Translations under genes and position numbers: made by a program
From: Akkermansiaceae bacterium
Lineage (GTDB): Bacteria; Verrucomicrobiota; Verrucomicrobiia; Verrucomicrobiales; Akkermansiaceae
DNA length: 64,000 bases
Direction: 5' to 3'
NCBI GenBank assembly: GCA_024233115.1
Contig: JACKQB010000002.1
Location: forward strand, 802,022-866,021
Notes under the pieces: generated by a model
The model's input: the letters and a program-made list of their open reading frames with translations, nothing else
Told to the model about the DNA's origin: nothing
The model's database searches: none
Shown: piece after piece, positions 9,573 to 18,912 of the stretch
Numbering within the stretch: the first letter of the stretch is position 1
Layout: every line of letters begins with the position of its first letter

Positions 9573-11438
9573 ATGCACAAAAAGAGTCCAGCCACCCTGA
9601 TTGCCGTTTCCAGTGCCATGCTCCTGCCCATGAGCCTCCATGCTGATGAAAAAGTAACCGTATCCGGTGAGCTCAAACAGTGGCATAAGGTCACACTCAC
9701 CATGACCGGCCCCCATGCCGGCGAAACGGACACCAAGCCCAACCCATTCACTGACCTCGTCCTGAATGTCCGTTTCACCCACGAATCCGGCACGCCCGAT
9801 TACGTGGTGCCAGGGTACTTTGCAGCCGACGGCCATGCCGCTGAGACGTCAGCCACATCAGGAAACCAATGGAGGGCTCATCTATCACCCGACAAGGCAG
9901 GCCGATGGAAATATGCTATCCAGTTCAAGGGAACGCCATTGGATAAACTCCAGGGAAGCTTCAAGATTGGCCCGACCGACAAAGCCGGTGTCGATCTGCG
10001 TGGCAAGGGGCGGCTTCAGTATGTGGGCACCCGCTACCTCCGCCACGCCGGCAATGCCGAGTGGTTCCTCAAAGCCGGTGCCGATGCCCCGGAGACGTTC
10101 CTCGCCTACGTGGATTTCGATGGCACCGTGGCTAACAACCCGAAAAAATGTCCGCTGAAAAACTGGAACGCACATGTCAGGGATTGGAAATCCGGAGACC
10201 CCACATGGAAAAACGGCAAGGGGAAAGGCATCATTGGTGCCATCAACTACCTCTCTGCCCAAGGTTGTAACGCCTTTTCCTTTATCCCATACAATGCTGG
10301 AGGCGACGGCGACAACGTCTGGCCCCATGTCAGCAGGTCGGACAAAGTTCACTTCGACTGCTCGAAACTCGACCAATGGGGAATGGTCTTCGACCACGCC
10401 ACGGCCAAGGGCATGTATCTCCACTTCAAGTTGCAGGAAACTGAAAATGATGACCTCCGGGGGAACCACCAAGCAGGTAAGCAGCATGCCCTCGACAAGG
10501 GAGAGCTCGGCATCCAGCGCAAGGCCTATCTGCGTGAAATCATCGCCAGGTTCGGTCACAACCTCGCACTCAATTGGAACCTGGGTGAGGAAAACACACA
10601 GTCGATCCAACAGATCAGCGACCAAGCGCGGTTCATCAGGAAAACCGACCCCTACGCACACAACATCGTCCTTCACACCTATCCTCATGAGCAGGATAAA
10701 ATCTACGGACGGCTTCTGGGGAAAAAAGACCTGCTAAGCGGTGTCTCCATCCAGAACTCCCACGTCAACCGGACGCATACCGACACCTTGAAGTGGGTCA
10801 GCCGCTCCACAAAAGCGGGTCATCCATGGGTCATCGGCTTCGACGAGGCAGGCAATGCCGCTACCGGAACACCTCCCGACCCCGACTGGCCGGGTATGGC
10901 CCAGGCCATGGCCAAACATAAGAAAAAAAAGGCATCGCCCCACCTTCCCAGCATCGATGAAATCCGCGCCCAGGTCCTCTGGGGCACCCTGATGGCGGGG
11001 GGCACCGGGGTTGAATACTACTTCGGTTACCAGCTTCCCGAAAATGACCTGAACTGCCAGGACTGGAGAAGCCGCGGCAAGACCTGGCGATACAGTCGCA
11101 TCGCCCTCGGTTTTTTCCGGGATTATCAAATCCCCTTCTGGGAAATGACCAACACCAACGCCCTCATCGGAAATACCAAAAACACCAACCAACAAGGTTA
11201 TTGTTTTTCCAAACAAGGCTCACTCTACCTGGTCTACCTACCCAAAGCCTCGCCTTGTGTGTTAGACCTTGGCAAGGCCAACGGAGAGTTTTCCGTCCAC
11301 TGGTTCAACCCCCGCCAGGGTGGCAAGCTCGCCACCGGCAGTGTGAAAACCGTCACGGGTGGCCAGCCTGTCAACTTGGGCCGCCCACCGTCAGACCCGG
11401 CCAAAGACTGGCTCATCATCATCAAATCCAGCCGATGA
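9573..11438 (+). CDS. Secreted DUF5060/DUF4038-type glycoside hydrolase-like protein
   Basis: From the ATG at 9573 the protein has 621 residues with a signal peptide ending near LHADE. Residues of about 25-120 form a beta-sandwich with VTLTMTGPHA and LVLNVRFTHESGTP, the DUF5060 pattern. A TIM-barrel-like part follows with FLKAGADAPETFLAYVDFDG, NWNLGEENTQS and GFDEAGNA; the glutamates in NLGEEN and DEAGN are plausible catalytic residues. Related proteins degrade plant or algal polysaccharides in the periplasm or outside the cell. Its exact substrate cannot be read from sequence. Upstream in-frame starts exist but would bury the signal peptide. Confidence 0.85.
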   Translation: MHKKSPATLIAVSSAMLLPMSLHADEKVTVSGELKQWHKVTLTMTGPHAGETDTKPNPFTDLVLNVRFTHESGTPDYVVPGYFAADGHAAETSATSGNQWRAHLSPDKAGRWKYAIQFKGTPLDKLQGSFKIGPTDKAGVDLRGKGRLQYVGTRYLRHAGNAEWFLKAGADAPETFLAYVDFDGTVANNPKKCPLKNWNAHVRDWKSGDPTWKNGKGKGIIGAINYLSAQGCNAFSFIPYNAGGDGDNVWPHVSRSDKVHFDCSKLDQWGMVFDHATAKGMYLHFKLQETENDDLRGNHQAGKQHALDKGELGIQRKAYLREIIARFGHNLALNWNLGEENTQSIQQISDQARFIRKTDPYAHNIVLHTYPHEQDKIYGRLLGKKDLLSGVSIQNSHVNRTHTDTLKWVSRSTKAGHPWVIGFDEAGNAATGTPPDPDWPGMAQAMAKHKKKKASPHLPSIDEIRAQVLWGTLMAGGTGVEYYFGYQLPENDLNCQDWRSRGKTWRYSRIALGFFRDYQIPFWEMTNTNALIGNTKNTNQQGYCFSKQGSLYLVYLPKASPCVLDLGKANGEFSVHWFNPRQGGKLATGSVKTVTGGQPVNLGRPPSDPAKDWLIIIKSSR

Positions 11439-11520
11439 TCCATCAAGGCGCCAAGCTGATTGGAGGAAACCATCAAGGATGGGGTGGACTGCCCAGCTCG
11501 ACAGTCATCATAACCGGCGG

Positions 11521-12360
11521 TTAGTCGGCGATTTCTACAATCCAGATATTGCGGAAGCGCACCGGATTGCCGTGGTCCTGCATCTGGAGGTGGCCTTTGT
11601 CACCATGCTTGATGTACTCAGAGATTGAATGTGGTCCGCGCCAGCTGGTGCCGCCCCAAAGTTCTACGTTATCGTGGATGACGATGCCGTTGTGCACCAC
11701 ATGAAACCTGGCGCGTCGGGTGACCTCCCCTTTTTCATTAAAGACCGGCCGATGAAATGTGATGTCGTAGGTCTGCCACTCACCGGGTTTGCGGCAGGCG
11801 TTGACCAAGGGTTTGACCCGGCCATAAAGCGCGCCGCACTGGCCGTCGGGATAGGTTGGGTTTTGATAGCTGTCGAGCACCTGGACTTCATACTGCCCCA
11901 TGAGAAACACGCCGCTGTTTCCCCGACCCTGGCCGCTACCTTTGGCCACGGCGGGAGTGGCGAATTCGATGTGCAACTTGCAGGAGCCAAATTGCTCCTT
12001 ACTCTGGATATAGCCGGCTTTACGCACCGACTCCAGGGCGCCGTCAACGAGCTTCCACTTGGTGGGGCCACCCTGGGTGGATGTCCAGTTTCCGAGTGTT
12101 TTTTCGGTGCCATCAAATAGAATTTTGGCATTCGCCGGAGCTTTGGCCGCCTCGGCATCGTAGGGTTTGGGGGTCACGACCTTCGGCTGTGGTTGTTTCG
12201 CAGGATCTTCCTCATGCACCTTGATCCCATCGATATACTTGTACTCGACCGGTTTGCCTTTTTCCATCCTGGTTTCTACTTTCACCACAGGCGGTGCAGC
12301 CGATACTGAAGTGGCAAGGCTGACAATGAGTGGCAGTGTTAGAACAATGTGTTTTTTCAT
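11521..12360 (-). CDS. Secreted DUF1080 protein (3-keto-disaccharide hydrolase family)
   Basis: A 279-aa protein with a signal peptide (MKKHIVLTLPLIVSLATSVSAAP). The DUF1080 domain starts near KILFDGTEKTLGNWTS and includes GNSGVFLMGQYEVQVLDSY, WQTYDITFHRP, and the end LQMQDHGNPVRFRNIWI, all typical of this concanavalin-like fold. The family is abundant in Verrucomicrobia and Planctomycetes and is described as hydrolysing 3-keto-glycosides, often near Gfo/Idh oxidoreductases, as here. It is convergent with the DUF5060 gene and 122 bp ahead of the oxidoreductase end on the same strand. Confidence 0.88.
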   Translation of the reverse strand: MKKHIVLTLPLIVSLATSVSAAPPVVKVETRMEKGKPVEYKYIDGIKVHEEDPAKQPQPKVVTPKPYDAEAAKAPANAKILFDGTEKTLGNWTSTQGGPTKWKLVDGALESVRKAGYIQSKEQFGSCKLHIEFATPAVAKGSGQGRGNSGVFLMGQYEVQVLDSYQNPTYPDGQCGALYGRVKPLVNACRKPGEWQTYDITFHRPVFNEKGEVTRRARFHVVHNGIVIHDNVELWGGTSWRGPHSISEYIKHGDKGHLQMQDHGNPVRFRNIWIVEIAD

Positions 12361-12482
12361 AGCGTGTGGAATACTTAAAATGGGTGCGTCTGGTTATGCA
12401 TAATCCATACAATCATCCACACCCAAAGCAAGGCCACAATTGAGGGACACGACGATCAGCACAGTTGAAAAAACAAAGAAAA

Positions 12483-13955
12483 TCAGCTGCCCGGATACTT
12501 CCAGTCGCCCCGGTAATCGCGTGTCAGCAGCTTGTTGGCAACGGGGTCGCCGATGATCATTTCCTTTTCCCCGTCCCAGGCAACGCTTTTACCATGCTTG
12601 AGACTCAACATACCAAGCAGGCATACATTGGTCGACAGGTGGCCAATTTCGATATCACAAACAGGCCTCCGCCCGGGCGTCTCAATACTCTCCAGCAGAT
12701 CGATCCAAAGTTCCCGGATATTCTGGTGGTCGGGGACGTGGAGTGTCGGCTTCTCATGGATGACAGGCTCATTTTTGTTAGCAGGGTAGAACTTCCACCC
12801 ATCCCGCCAGCCCATGTGGAATGTGCCCTTGGTGCCGTGAAAGTAACAACCTACGTTTTCGCCCTTGTGCGCATGGTGACCGGCAAAGTTCCTATGCTCC
12901 CAGTGGGCCGTGAAGGATTCAAACTCGAAGGTCGCGATCTGGTGGTCCGGAGCATCGCTGGTCTGGTGCGTTTCATGATAGACAGGCACCCCCTTGATGG
13001 CGCGCCCGCCGGTCGAGTAAACCTTGCGGGGATGCTTCTCATCCGTCCACCACAGGATCTGGTCCATCCAGTGGATTCCCCAGTCGCCGAGCGTTCCATT
13101 GGCATAATCGAGATACTGGCGGAAACCACGTGGATGAATTGCATTCCCCCAGCTTTTCGGATTCTCGCAATAATGCCGCATAGGGGCCGGCCCACACCAG
13201 AGGTCCCAGTCGAGCGCTTTGGGCGGAGCCATGTTTTCGGAGGGTGCCTCAGGGCCGTTGCCGCCATAGTGGACAAAGGCGTGGACACTCCCGATCTTTC
13301 CAGCCTTACCCTCCTTGAGAAACTTCATCCCTGAAACATTGTGAGGCGAGACCCTGCGATGTGTGCCTACCTGGACCATTTTCCCCGTGGCACGGGCCGC
13401 CTTTACCATCGCACGCCCTTCCCCGATGGTGTGTCCGATCGGCTTTTCCACATAGACATGCGCACCAGCTTGCACGGCAGCAATCATGATAAGCGGATGC
13501 CAGTGGTCGGGGGTGCCGATGATCACGATTTCGGGTTTTTCCTTTTTAAGAAGTTCACGAAAATCGCTGTACTTGCTCGGCTTGTCACCCGTCTCTTTTT
13601 CCACGCGCGCGACCGCCGGGTCCAGATGGCGTCGGTCGACATCGCACATCGCCACGATGGTGGATCTTTTGGCCCGTATTGCCTCGCCTAAGATATTCAT
13701 CCCCCACCAGCCCGTACCTATCAGAGCCGTGCGATACTTTTTCGTCCCCTTGCTCTGCCCAAGAAGAAAGGGAGCCGAACCAAGGGATGTGAGAGAGCCA
13801 GCGACAACTCCGGACGCAGACTTTAGAAAGCGGCGGCGATTTGTTCCCGAGACCAGCTTGGAGCCACCGGCGGCGAGGGCGTTGACGACGTATTCGGAAA
13901 TCGCCCCACGGCCCCCGGTGATGAGAATGGTTTTATCCGACAGGTCAATTTTCAT
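12483..13955 (-). CDS. Gfo/Idh/MocA oxidoreductase with TAT signal, fused to the start of an SDR gene
   Basis: From the ATG at 13955 this is 490 aa. Residues of about 38-65 carry a twin-arginine signal (NRRRFLKSASGVVAGSLTS). The Rossmann domain follows (KYRTALIGTGWWGMN), then EKPIGHT and later a DUF-like Gfo/Idh C-terminal domain with WGIHWMDQILWW. Such proteins oxidise sugars with bound NAD(P) in the periplasm. The first 36 residues do not belong: MKIDLSDKTILITGGRGAI is the start of a short-chain dehydrogenase. The ATG overlaps the stop of the upstream dehydratase gene (TAATG), the coupling expected for a lost SDR gene, so an in-frame deletion probably made this fusion. The TAT signal is now internal; the true start may lie within the chain. 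Confidence 0.82.
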   Translation of the reverse strand: MKIDLSDKTILITGGRGAISEYVVNALAAGGSKLVSGTNRRRFLKSASGVVAGSLTSLGSAPFLLGQSKGTKKYRTALIGTGWWGMNILGEAIRAKRSTIVAMCDVDRRHLDPAVARVEKETGDKPSKYSDFRELLKKEKPEIVIIGTPDHWHPLIMIAAVQAGAHVYVEKPIGHTIGEGRAMVKAARATGKMVQVGTHRRVSPHNVSGMKFLKEGKAGKIGSVHAFVHYGGNGPEAPSENMAPPKALDWDLWCGPAPMRHYCENPKSWGNAIHPRGFRQYLDYANGTLGDWGIHWMDQILWWTDEKHPRKVYSTGGRAIKGVPVYHETHQTSDAPDHQIATFEFESFTAHWEHRNFAGHHAHKGENVGCYFHGTKGTFHMGWRDGWKFYPANKNEPVIHEKPTLHVPDHQNIRELWIDLLESIETPGRRPVCDIEIGHLSTNVCLLGMLSLKHGKSVAWDGEKEMIIGDPVANKLLTRDYRGDWKYPGS

Positions 13956-15016
13956 TATGCCTCCTCCATCTTGGCTTTGATATAGCCGAGGGCAAACGCC
14001 ATCCCGGCGTGCCACGGCGCGGAACACTCCATTTGCGGTGCGTGATCCGGGATGACAACCCCCTGGAAATCGTTTTCCTTAAGGATGCGGAGAACAAGCC
14101 CGACGTCGATCTTGCCGTCGTCGATGAAGGTCTCGACATACTCGGGCACCGTGCCGCGGACGTTGCGCAGGTGGACGTAGGGCAGGACGTTCTGGTTGGC
14201 GTAGCGCTCCACGCATGCATACAAATCGCCGTCCTCCATCTCCGCCAGGGTGCCGACGCAGAACTCGAGCTGGTTCGACGGGCTTTTCACCAGGTCGAGC
14301 AGTTTCTGATAGAGGGCGTGTTGGTAAACGAGGCGCGGCTGGCAGCGGACGGATTCCAGCGGCGGATCATCCGGGTGCGCCGCCATGATCACTCCCGCCT
14401 CCTCGGCCACGGGTAGGATGTTGCGGAGGAAATACTCGAGTCGGCTCCAGAGTTCCCCGTGGCTGATGCTCTCCAGCACGCCCTCGGGGGCATCCGGATC
14501 ATAAACCATGTTCCAGACCATGCCGTTGGGAATCGGTTTGTCCTTGAGGGTATTGCCTTTCACCATACCCACGGCAGGAGCGCCGCCCCGGGTCTTGACC
14601 TTGTCACGCGCCGCCACGCCGGCGATGGAGAAATTGTAGCCAAACACAGAGACTCCCGCCTCACCGACGATGCGGATCTGCTCCTTGAGCTGCTCCATCT
14701 GCTGCTCCTTCTTCGGTCCGTCCAGCAGGACATCGTGCCACTGGGCGGGGTCAAAGTTTTCAATGGCGTAAAACTCGAGACCATACTCCGCGAGCTCCGC
14801 CTTGATCTTGAGCAGCTCATCGAGCGTCCATAATCCAGGGTGATTGGCGACGCCCCAGCCCTCTTCCTCGTCGATGGGCTGGTCGTCTCCCTTTGCCTTG
14901 CGGGAGAGGCCGTAGTCACAGAGGTGGACGATGGCGTGGGTGCAGCCGCACTGTTGCGCGAAGCGATAATACTCCGGCTTGAGCATGTGGCGGTAGAATC
15001 CGAATCCTAGATGCAT
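13955..15016 (-). CDS. uxuA: Mannonate dehydratase (UxuA-like)
   Basis: The 353-aa protein has a TIM-barrel layout and the MHLGFGFYRHML start seen in mannonate dehydratases. The metal and substrate motif AAHPDDPPLESVR, the HLRNVRG segment and the SFxPDHAP-like IPDHAPQMECS are strong UxuA markers. The reaction is D-mannonate to 2-keto-3-deoxygluconate in hexuronate breakdown. It sits in a minus-strand operon with a sugar porter and a GntR regulator, and its stop overlaps the next start by the TAATG arrangement. The partner fructuronate reductase/SDR appears to be lost. Confidence 0.87.
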   Translation of the reverse strand: MHLGFGFYRHMLKPEYYRFAQQCGCTHAIVHLCDYGLSRKAKGDDQPIDEEEGWGVANHPGLWTLDELLKIKAELAEYGLEFYAIENFDPAQWHDVLLDGPKKEQQMEQLKEQIRIVGEAGVSVFGYNFSIAGVAARDKVKTRGGAPAVGMVKGNTLKDKPIPNGMVWNMVYDPDAPEGVLESISHGELWSRLEYFLRNILPVAEEAGVIMAAHPDDPPLESVRCQPRLVYQHALYQKLLDLVKSPSNQLEFCVGTLAEMEDGDLYACVERYANQNVLPYVHLRNVRGTVPEYVETFIDDGKIDVGLVLRILKENDFQGVVIPDHAPQMECSAPWHAGMAFALGYIKAKMEEA

Positions 15017-15039
15017 GATGTTGCGGTGTTGGTATTTTG

Positions 15040-15219
15040 TTAGAGCGCGCCATTTCCCTTGCCGGCTTTTGCAAACGGCTGGATCGGCTGGGACAGGAAC
15101 TGATGCCCGTAGCCGGGTGCGTCATGGATGTTACCCACCACGGAGATGTAACGTTTCTCCTTGATGAGTTCAAAAAGCCCGGCGTCGATGGCCGTTAGGA
15201 AGTGGGATGCTTGGTTCAT
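15040..15219 (-). CDS. Small hypothetical protein in the hexuronate operon (59 aa)
   Basis: An ATG at 15219 opens a 59-residue reading frame beginning MNQASHFLTAIDAGLFELIK and ending in a Lys/Gly-rich tail. It lies 23 bp before uxuA on the same strand, and codon use agrees with coding. I do not recognise the family. It could be the end of a longer gene, since the same frame stays open upstream for many codons. Confidence 0.4.
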   Translation of the reverse strand: MNQASHFLTAIDAGLFELIKEKRYISVVGNIHDAPGYGHQFLSQPIQPFAKAGKGNGAL

Positions 15220-15236
15220 TGTGTGGGATGCCTGGT

Positions 15237-15518
15237 TTATAGGGGGAGGTGGATGCTTTGGACAGTAAATTGATCGGTAAAAAAGACCGCATCCAGGTGA
15301 ACCACAGGCGTGGTAATGGACAGGCTCACAGCTCGCGGGTATCCCGGTTTCCAGGTTGATGCGATACGTACTGGGGTTTCCCGCGTTCTGGTTTGGCTGG
15401 TCGCCGTGCCAATGTCGGCCTGGGCGGATTGCGCCGTTACCCTGCCGGACGCGGCATCAATCGTGCAGCCGATAATTTCTCCCGGGGAAAGATACAGGTC
15501 GGAGGCTCCGTCAAATAT
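15237..15518 (-). pseudogene. Possible remnant of a secreted or sugar-related gene
   Basis: This frame is open for 93 codons with no usable start, and the codon before it is TGA. The same frame continues on the other side of that TGA to the stop of the sugar porter gene. Codon third positions look coding (many C/G), so this may be a gene broken by a nonsense mutation. The product is not recognised. Together with flanking bases it fills the gap between the porter and the 59-aa gene. Confidence 0.25.
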
Positions 15519-15615
15519 TCAGCCGGTGATTTGCCACCGACCCGTGCGCATCAGCAGCTTCAGGAGATGTCCGGTCTGGCCCTCCAGGGCACCCAAACCA
15601 CTCAGCCTCCCACCG

Positions 15616-16965
15616 CTACATGTCCGCTTCGATTTGCTCCAGGGATTTTCTCTTCGTTTCCGGCAGGAAGATCCAGATCAGAATGAACTGGAGCATCATC
15701 ATGGCGGCGAAGAAAACAAAGACGTAGCCGTTGAACATCGCGATCAGCGGCGGGAATGCGGTACTCACGAGGATACACATGAACCAGAGCACAAAACACG
15801 CTGTGGCGGAGCCAACCGCACGCACGGCATTGGGCAGCAGCTCGTTGATACACACCCAGATCACAGCCCCCTGCGAGTAGGCGTGCGAGGCTGCCACACC
15901 ACCCGCGGCAAGCACGGCCAGCCAACTGGTGTCACCCGAGAGAAACACCCAGGCGGCCAGGGCATGGGAGGCGATAAAGGTGACGGAGCCCACCAACAGC
16001 AGCAGCTTGCGCCCGATCCGGTCGATCAAGGCCATGCCGACGAGGGTGAAAATCAGATTCACCAACCCGAGGGTCATCGATTGTTTAAAGGCATCCTCGG
16101 TGGAGAATCCCGCCAGTTCAAAAATCTTGGGCGCGTAGTAAAGCACCACGTTGATGCCGTCGAGCTGATTGAAAACGGCAAGCATACAGACCAGAAGCAG
16201 GGGTTTCATGTAGCGCTTCTGCAGCAACGACTCCTTGCGTCCCTGGTTCGACGCAAAGCTTTCCTCGATGGTCCGCAGCTCCTTGTCCGGGTCCTGGTAA
16301 CCAAGCTTCAGCAAGGTTTTCCTCGCTTCGTCATGACGTTTTTTGTGCGCCAGCCAACGGGGGCTTTCCGGAATGATGAATGCGGAGAACAGGAAAAGCG
16401 CGGCGGGCAGAGCCTCCATGCCAAACATCCATCGCCACGCCACCCCGTCGGTCGCGGACCCCATGATGCTGATGATCACGTAATTGGAAACGTAGGCCGC
16501 AAGAATCCCCAACACGATGTTCAACTGGCTGACCGCCACCAGCACCCCCCGCTGCCGGGGCGGGGTGATTTCCGTGATGTACATCGGCGACACCACGGAG
16601 GCACCGCCCACGGCAAGCCCGCCGATAAAACGAAACGACACCAGCGACCATATATCCCAGTTAAACGCACAACCCAGTGCCGAGACGAGATAGAGCGCCG
16701 CCAGCAAAAACAAGACCTTGATCCGGCCATACTTCTCGCAGGGTTTGCCAATCAAAGCGGCACCCACAAGCGCACCGACCAGGGCGGAGGCCGCGGTGTA
16801 GCCGAGCTGCGACTCATCGAGGGAAAAAACATCCTGGATGCTGGCGTTCGCACCCGAGATCACGGCGGTGTCAAAACCAAATAAAAATGAGCCGATCGAT
16901 GATGCGATGGCGCTGGTCATGAGCACTTTGCTCATCTTTGTCTTGGGCGGGTCGGTTGGATTCAT
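15616..16965 (-). CDS. MFS sugar porter
   Basis: A 449-aa protein with twelve predicted membrane helices. Sugar-porter family motifs are clear: GAxVSPMYITEITPPRQRG after helix 4, PESPRWLAHKK in the central loop, DRIGRK between helices 8 and 9, and PETKRKSLEQIE after helix 12. It resembles proton-coupled importers such as XylE and GalP. The operon context (mannonate dehydratase, ManA-like protein) suggests import of a hexuronate or related sugar, but the substrate is inferred. Confidence 0.92.
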   Translation of the reverse strand: MNPTDPPKTKMSKVLMTSAIASSIGSFLFGFDTAVISGANASIQDVFSLDESQLGYTAASALVGALVGAALIGKPCEKYGRIKVLFLLAALYLVSALGCAFNWDIWSLVSFRFIGGLAVGGASVVSPMYITEITPPRQRGVLVAVSQLNIVLGILAAYVSNYVIISIMGSATDGVAWRWMFGMEALPAALFLFSAFIIPESPRWLAHKKRHDEARKTLLKLGYQDPDKELRTIEESFASNQGRKESLLQKRYMKPLLLVCMLAVFNQLDGINVVLYYAPKIFELAGFSTEDAFKQSMTLGLVNLIFTLVGMALIDRIGRKLLLLVGSVTFIASHALAAWVFLSGDTSWLAVLAAGGVAASHAYSQGAVIWVCINELLPNAVRAVGSATACFVLWFMCILVSTAFPPLIAMFNGYVFVFFAAMMMLQFILIWIFLPETKRKSLEQIEADM

Positions 16966-16986
16966 AGGTGTGTTTTTGTTAGATGC

Positions 16987-18747
16987 TTAACTACGGACAA
17001 ATGCTTTCAGGGTGGCGCATTCCGCACCCACGGATTCCCCGTGGGGACGTATGACATAGGGGCCCACGGCGGCGGGGATGATGAAGGTCTCCGCATAGTG
17101 GACGACAAAGGGTTCAAACGCACCCGTCGGGCTCTCCACGACGGCCTCCCGCCCCTCCACCAGGTTGAGCATGTTGACGCCTCCATGGGTATGGTGCTCC
17201 ACAGGGCCGGTGAACCAATGGCGCCGCGTCTCGATGAACTCGGTTGCGTGCAGGCCGGTTCGCTCCTCCCGCCACTCGGGCGTGCGCTCCAGCTCCTCCA
17301 CCGCATTCACCAGCTCGCGGCGCACCATGTCTTCCGTCCGATCCCAGAGGATGTTCTTTTTGCCGTGTCCGATGTTGATCGGGCGCGGCTGGCCGTCGAG
17401 CCCGAGGCGTCCCCAGTCCCACAGCTTGAAGGTGAAAATATAGGGCGTTGCACTAATCTCCAGGACCATCGCTCCAGCACCTGAGCAGTGGCAGGTCCCG
17501 GCGGGGATCAGGAAATGGTCGTGTTTTTTCGCCGGCCACCGGCATACGAATTGTTCATCGTCGAAGGGTTTTTCACCCCGCTGCGCGGCTTCCAGGTCGG
17601 CGAGCATGGCATCGGGCTCTATCCCCTCCTTGAGTCCGAGGTAAACCGTCGCCCCCTCGTCGGCATCCAGCATGTAGTAGGACTCGTCCTGGGTGTAGCC
17701 CATCCCGAACTGCTCCTTGATATACTCGGTCAAGGGATGCACCTGGAACGACAGGTGGCCACCGCCGATGGTGTCCAGGAGGTCAAACCGGATCGGAAAC
17801 TCGGCACCGAAGCGCGCGTAAACCTTCTCGCCTAACAAGCGCTGCGGCTCGCGCAGGACAAGATTGATCGACGGCAGCTCCACAAAATGCTCACCGAAGC
17901 GGAAGACGATGCTGTTTTCCTCCGGCACTCCATCGAAACACCAGCCGTAGTTCTCCGGACCGTCCGGCAGGTCACAGGTCCGTTTCATCCACTGGCCGCC
18001 CCAGGGCGCGGGATCAAAGAAGGGAACCACGCGGAACGGCCGCTTGAGGGCCAGCTCATAGGCCCGGGCCTCGTCACCCGCTGTGATCATCTTCGGCTCG
18101 TTCGGCCTGCACGTGTCCAGGACGTAATCACACTTGCCCACCAGGCGCATCTTCAGCTCGTCGCAAACACGCCAGTCATTGAAAAAGGCGCGCTTGTACT
18201 GCAGGCTCCACTTGAGTGTGTTGTTCGCTGTGCCCAGGTTGGCAATGTCATTCCGCCGCATCCTCATTTGCGCCTCCCATCGCGCCAGGTCCGCATAAAC
18301 AAGCACGTCACCGGCATCAACCAGACTCGCTCCGCTACCAATCAGCACGACGATGCCGCCGACATCCGCGATGGACGCCCGCATCGCCTCCACCTTGACG
18401 GGATCGAGGTAGCTCTCCATCGTCAGGTTCGTCATGAAGCCAAACACGGGATCGTCCCCGCCATTGAAGGGCGCCACAAGGGCGTCCACCTCATTCTCAG
18501 ACAGAAAGACATCCTTGCTGCGGAACAGGGTGGCCGAGGGAAGATGACCGGCCACGGCGTCCGCGAGCTCTTCCTCGTCAACTCCCGTGTAGCATTCAAT
18601 GGTCAGGACTTTCCGGCCGCGCAAACCGGTCAACGAACCGGCGGCCTCGTCAAGAACCCCGGCCCAGCCCGACCAGCAGCATGGCACTTCCCCGTCTCCG
18701 TGGATTACGGGAATATATGGACATTTGTCGTAGTTGGATTTCATCAT
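16987..18747 (-). CDS. ManA-like class I mannose-6-phosphate isomerase family protein with N-terminal kinase-like domain
   Basis: From the ATG at 18747 the protein has about 586 residues. The C-terminal half has the cupin layout of class I mannose-6-phosphate isomerases: GGHLSFQVHP with metal-binding His residues, GTCHCSGAGAMVLEIS, and LWDWGRLGLDGQPRPINI. The N-terminal 240 residues (LTIECYTGVDEEEL, then RSKDVFLSENEVDALV) look like a degenerate nucleoside-kinase-like fold without a P-loop Walker A. Such long forms are known next to uronate and sugar genes. It is 21 bp upstream of the porter. A 25-residue longer form from 18822 is possible but compositionally unlikely. Confidence 0.85.
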   Translation of the reverse strand: MMKSNYDKCPYIPVIHGDGEVPCCWSGWAGVLDEAAGSLTGLRGRKVLTIECYTGVDEEELADAVAGHLPSATLFRSKDVFLSENEVDALVAPFNGGDDPVFGFMTNLTMESYLDPVKVEAMRASIADVGGIVVLIGSGASLVDAGDVLVYADLARWEAQMRMRRNDIANLGTANNTLKWSLQYKRAFFNDWRVCDELKMRLVGKCDYVLDTCRPNEPKMITAGDEARAYELALKRPFRVVPFFDPAPWGGQWMKRTCDLPDGPENYGWCFDGVPEENSIVFRFGEHFVELPSINLVLREPQRLLGEKVYARFGAEFPIRFDLLDTIGGGHLSFQVHPLTEYIKEQFGMGYTQDESYYMLDADEGATVYLGLKEGIEPDAMLADLEAAQRGEKPFDDEQFVCRWPAKKHDHFLIPAGTCHCSGAGAMVLEISATPYIFTFKLWDWGRLGLDGQPRPINIGHGKKNILWDRTEDMVRRELVNAVEELERTPEWREERTGLHATEFIETRRHWFTGPVEHHTHGGVNMLNLVEGREAVVESPTGAFEPFVVHYAETFIIPAAVGPYVIRPHGESVGAECATLKAFVRS

Positions 18748-18912
18748 GATTTTGTATTTTCCACAGGCCCGGGGCCTTGGCCCCTCACCAGCCCCGGCTT
18801 CGTTGGCACCACTGGCTCCCATGCCCCGGGCGAACGGCGCCGGCTTCCAAGCGGGCCGGCGAACAGCTTGGCAATGGCTTCACCGCAATGATCTGCACAG
18901 GGACACGCATGG

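Noticed and set aside
15310..16884. A 524-codon plus-strand frame
   Set aside because: It lies opposite the sugar porter gene and is His/Gly/Arg-rich without a domain, so it is a GC-driven shadow frame.
17887..18891. A 334-codon plus-strand frame opposite the ManA-like gene
   Set aside because: Composition and lack of any motif mark it as a shadow; the opposite strand has a full cupin enzyme.
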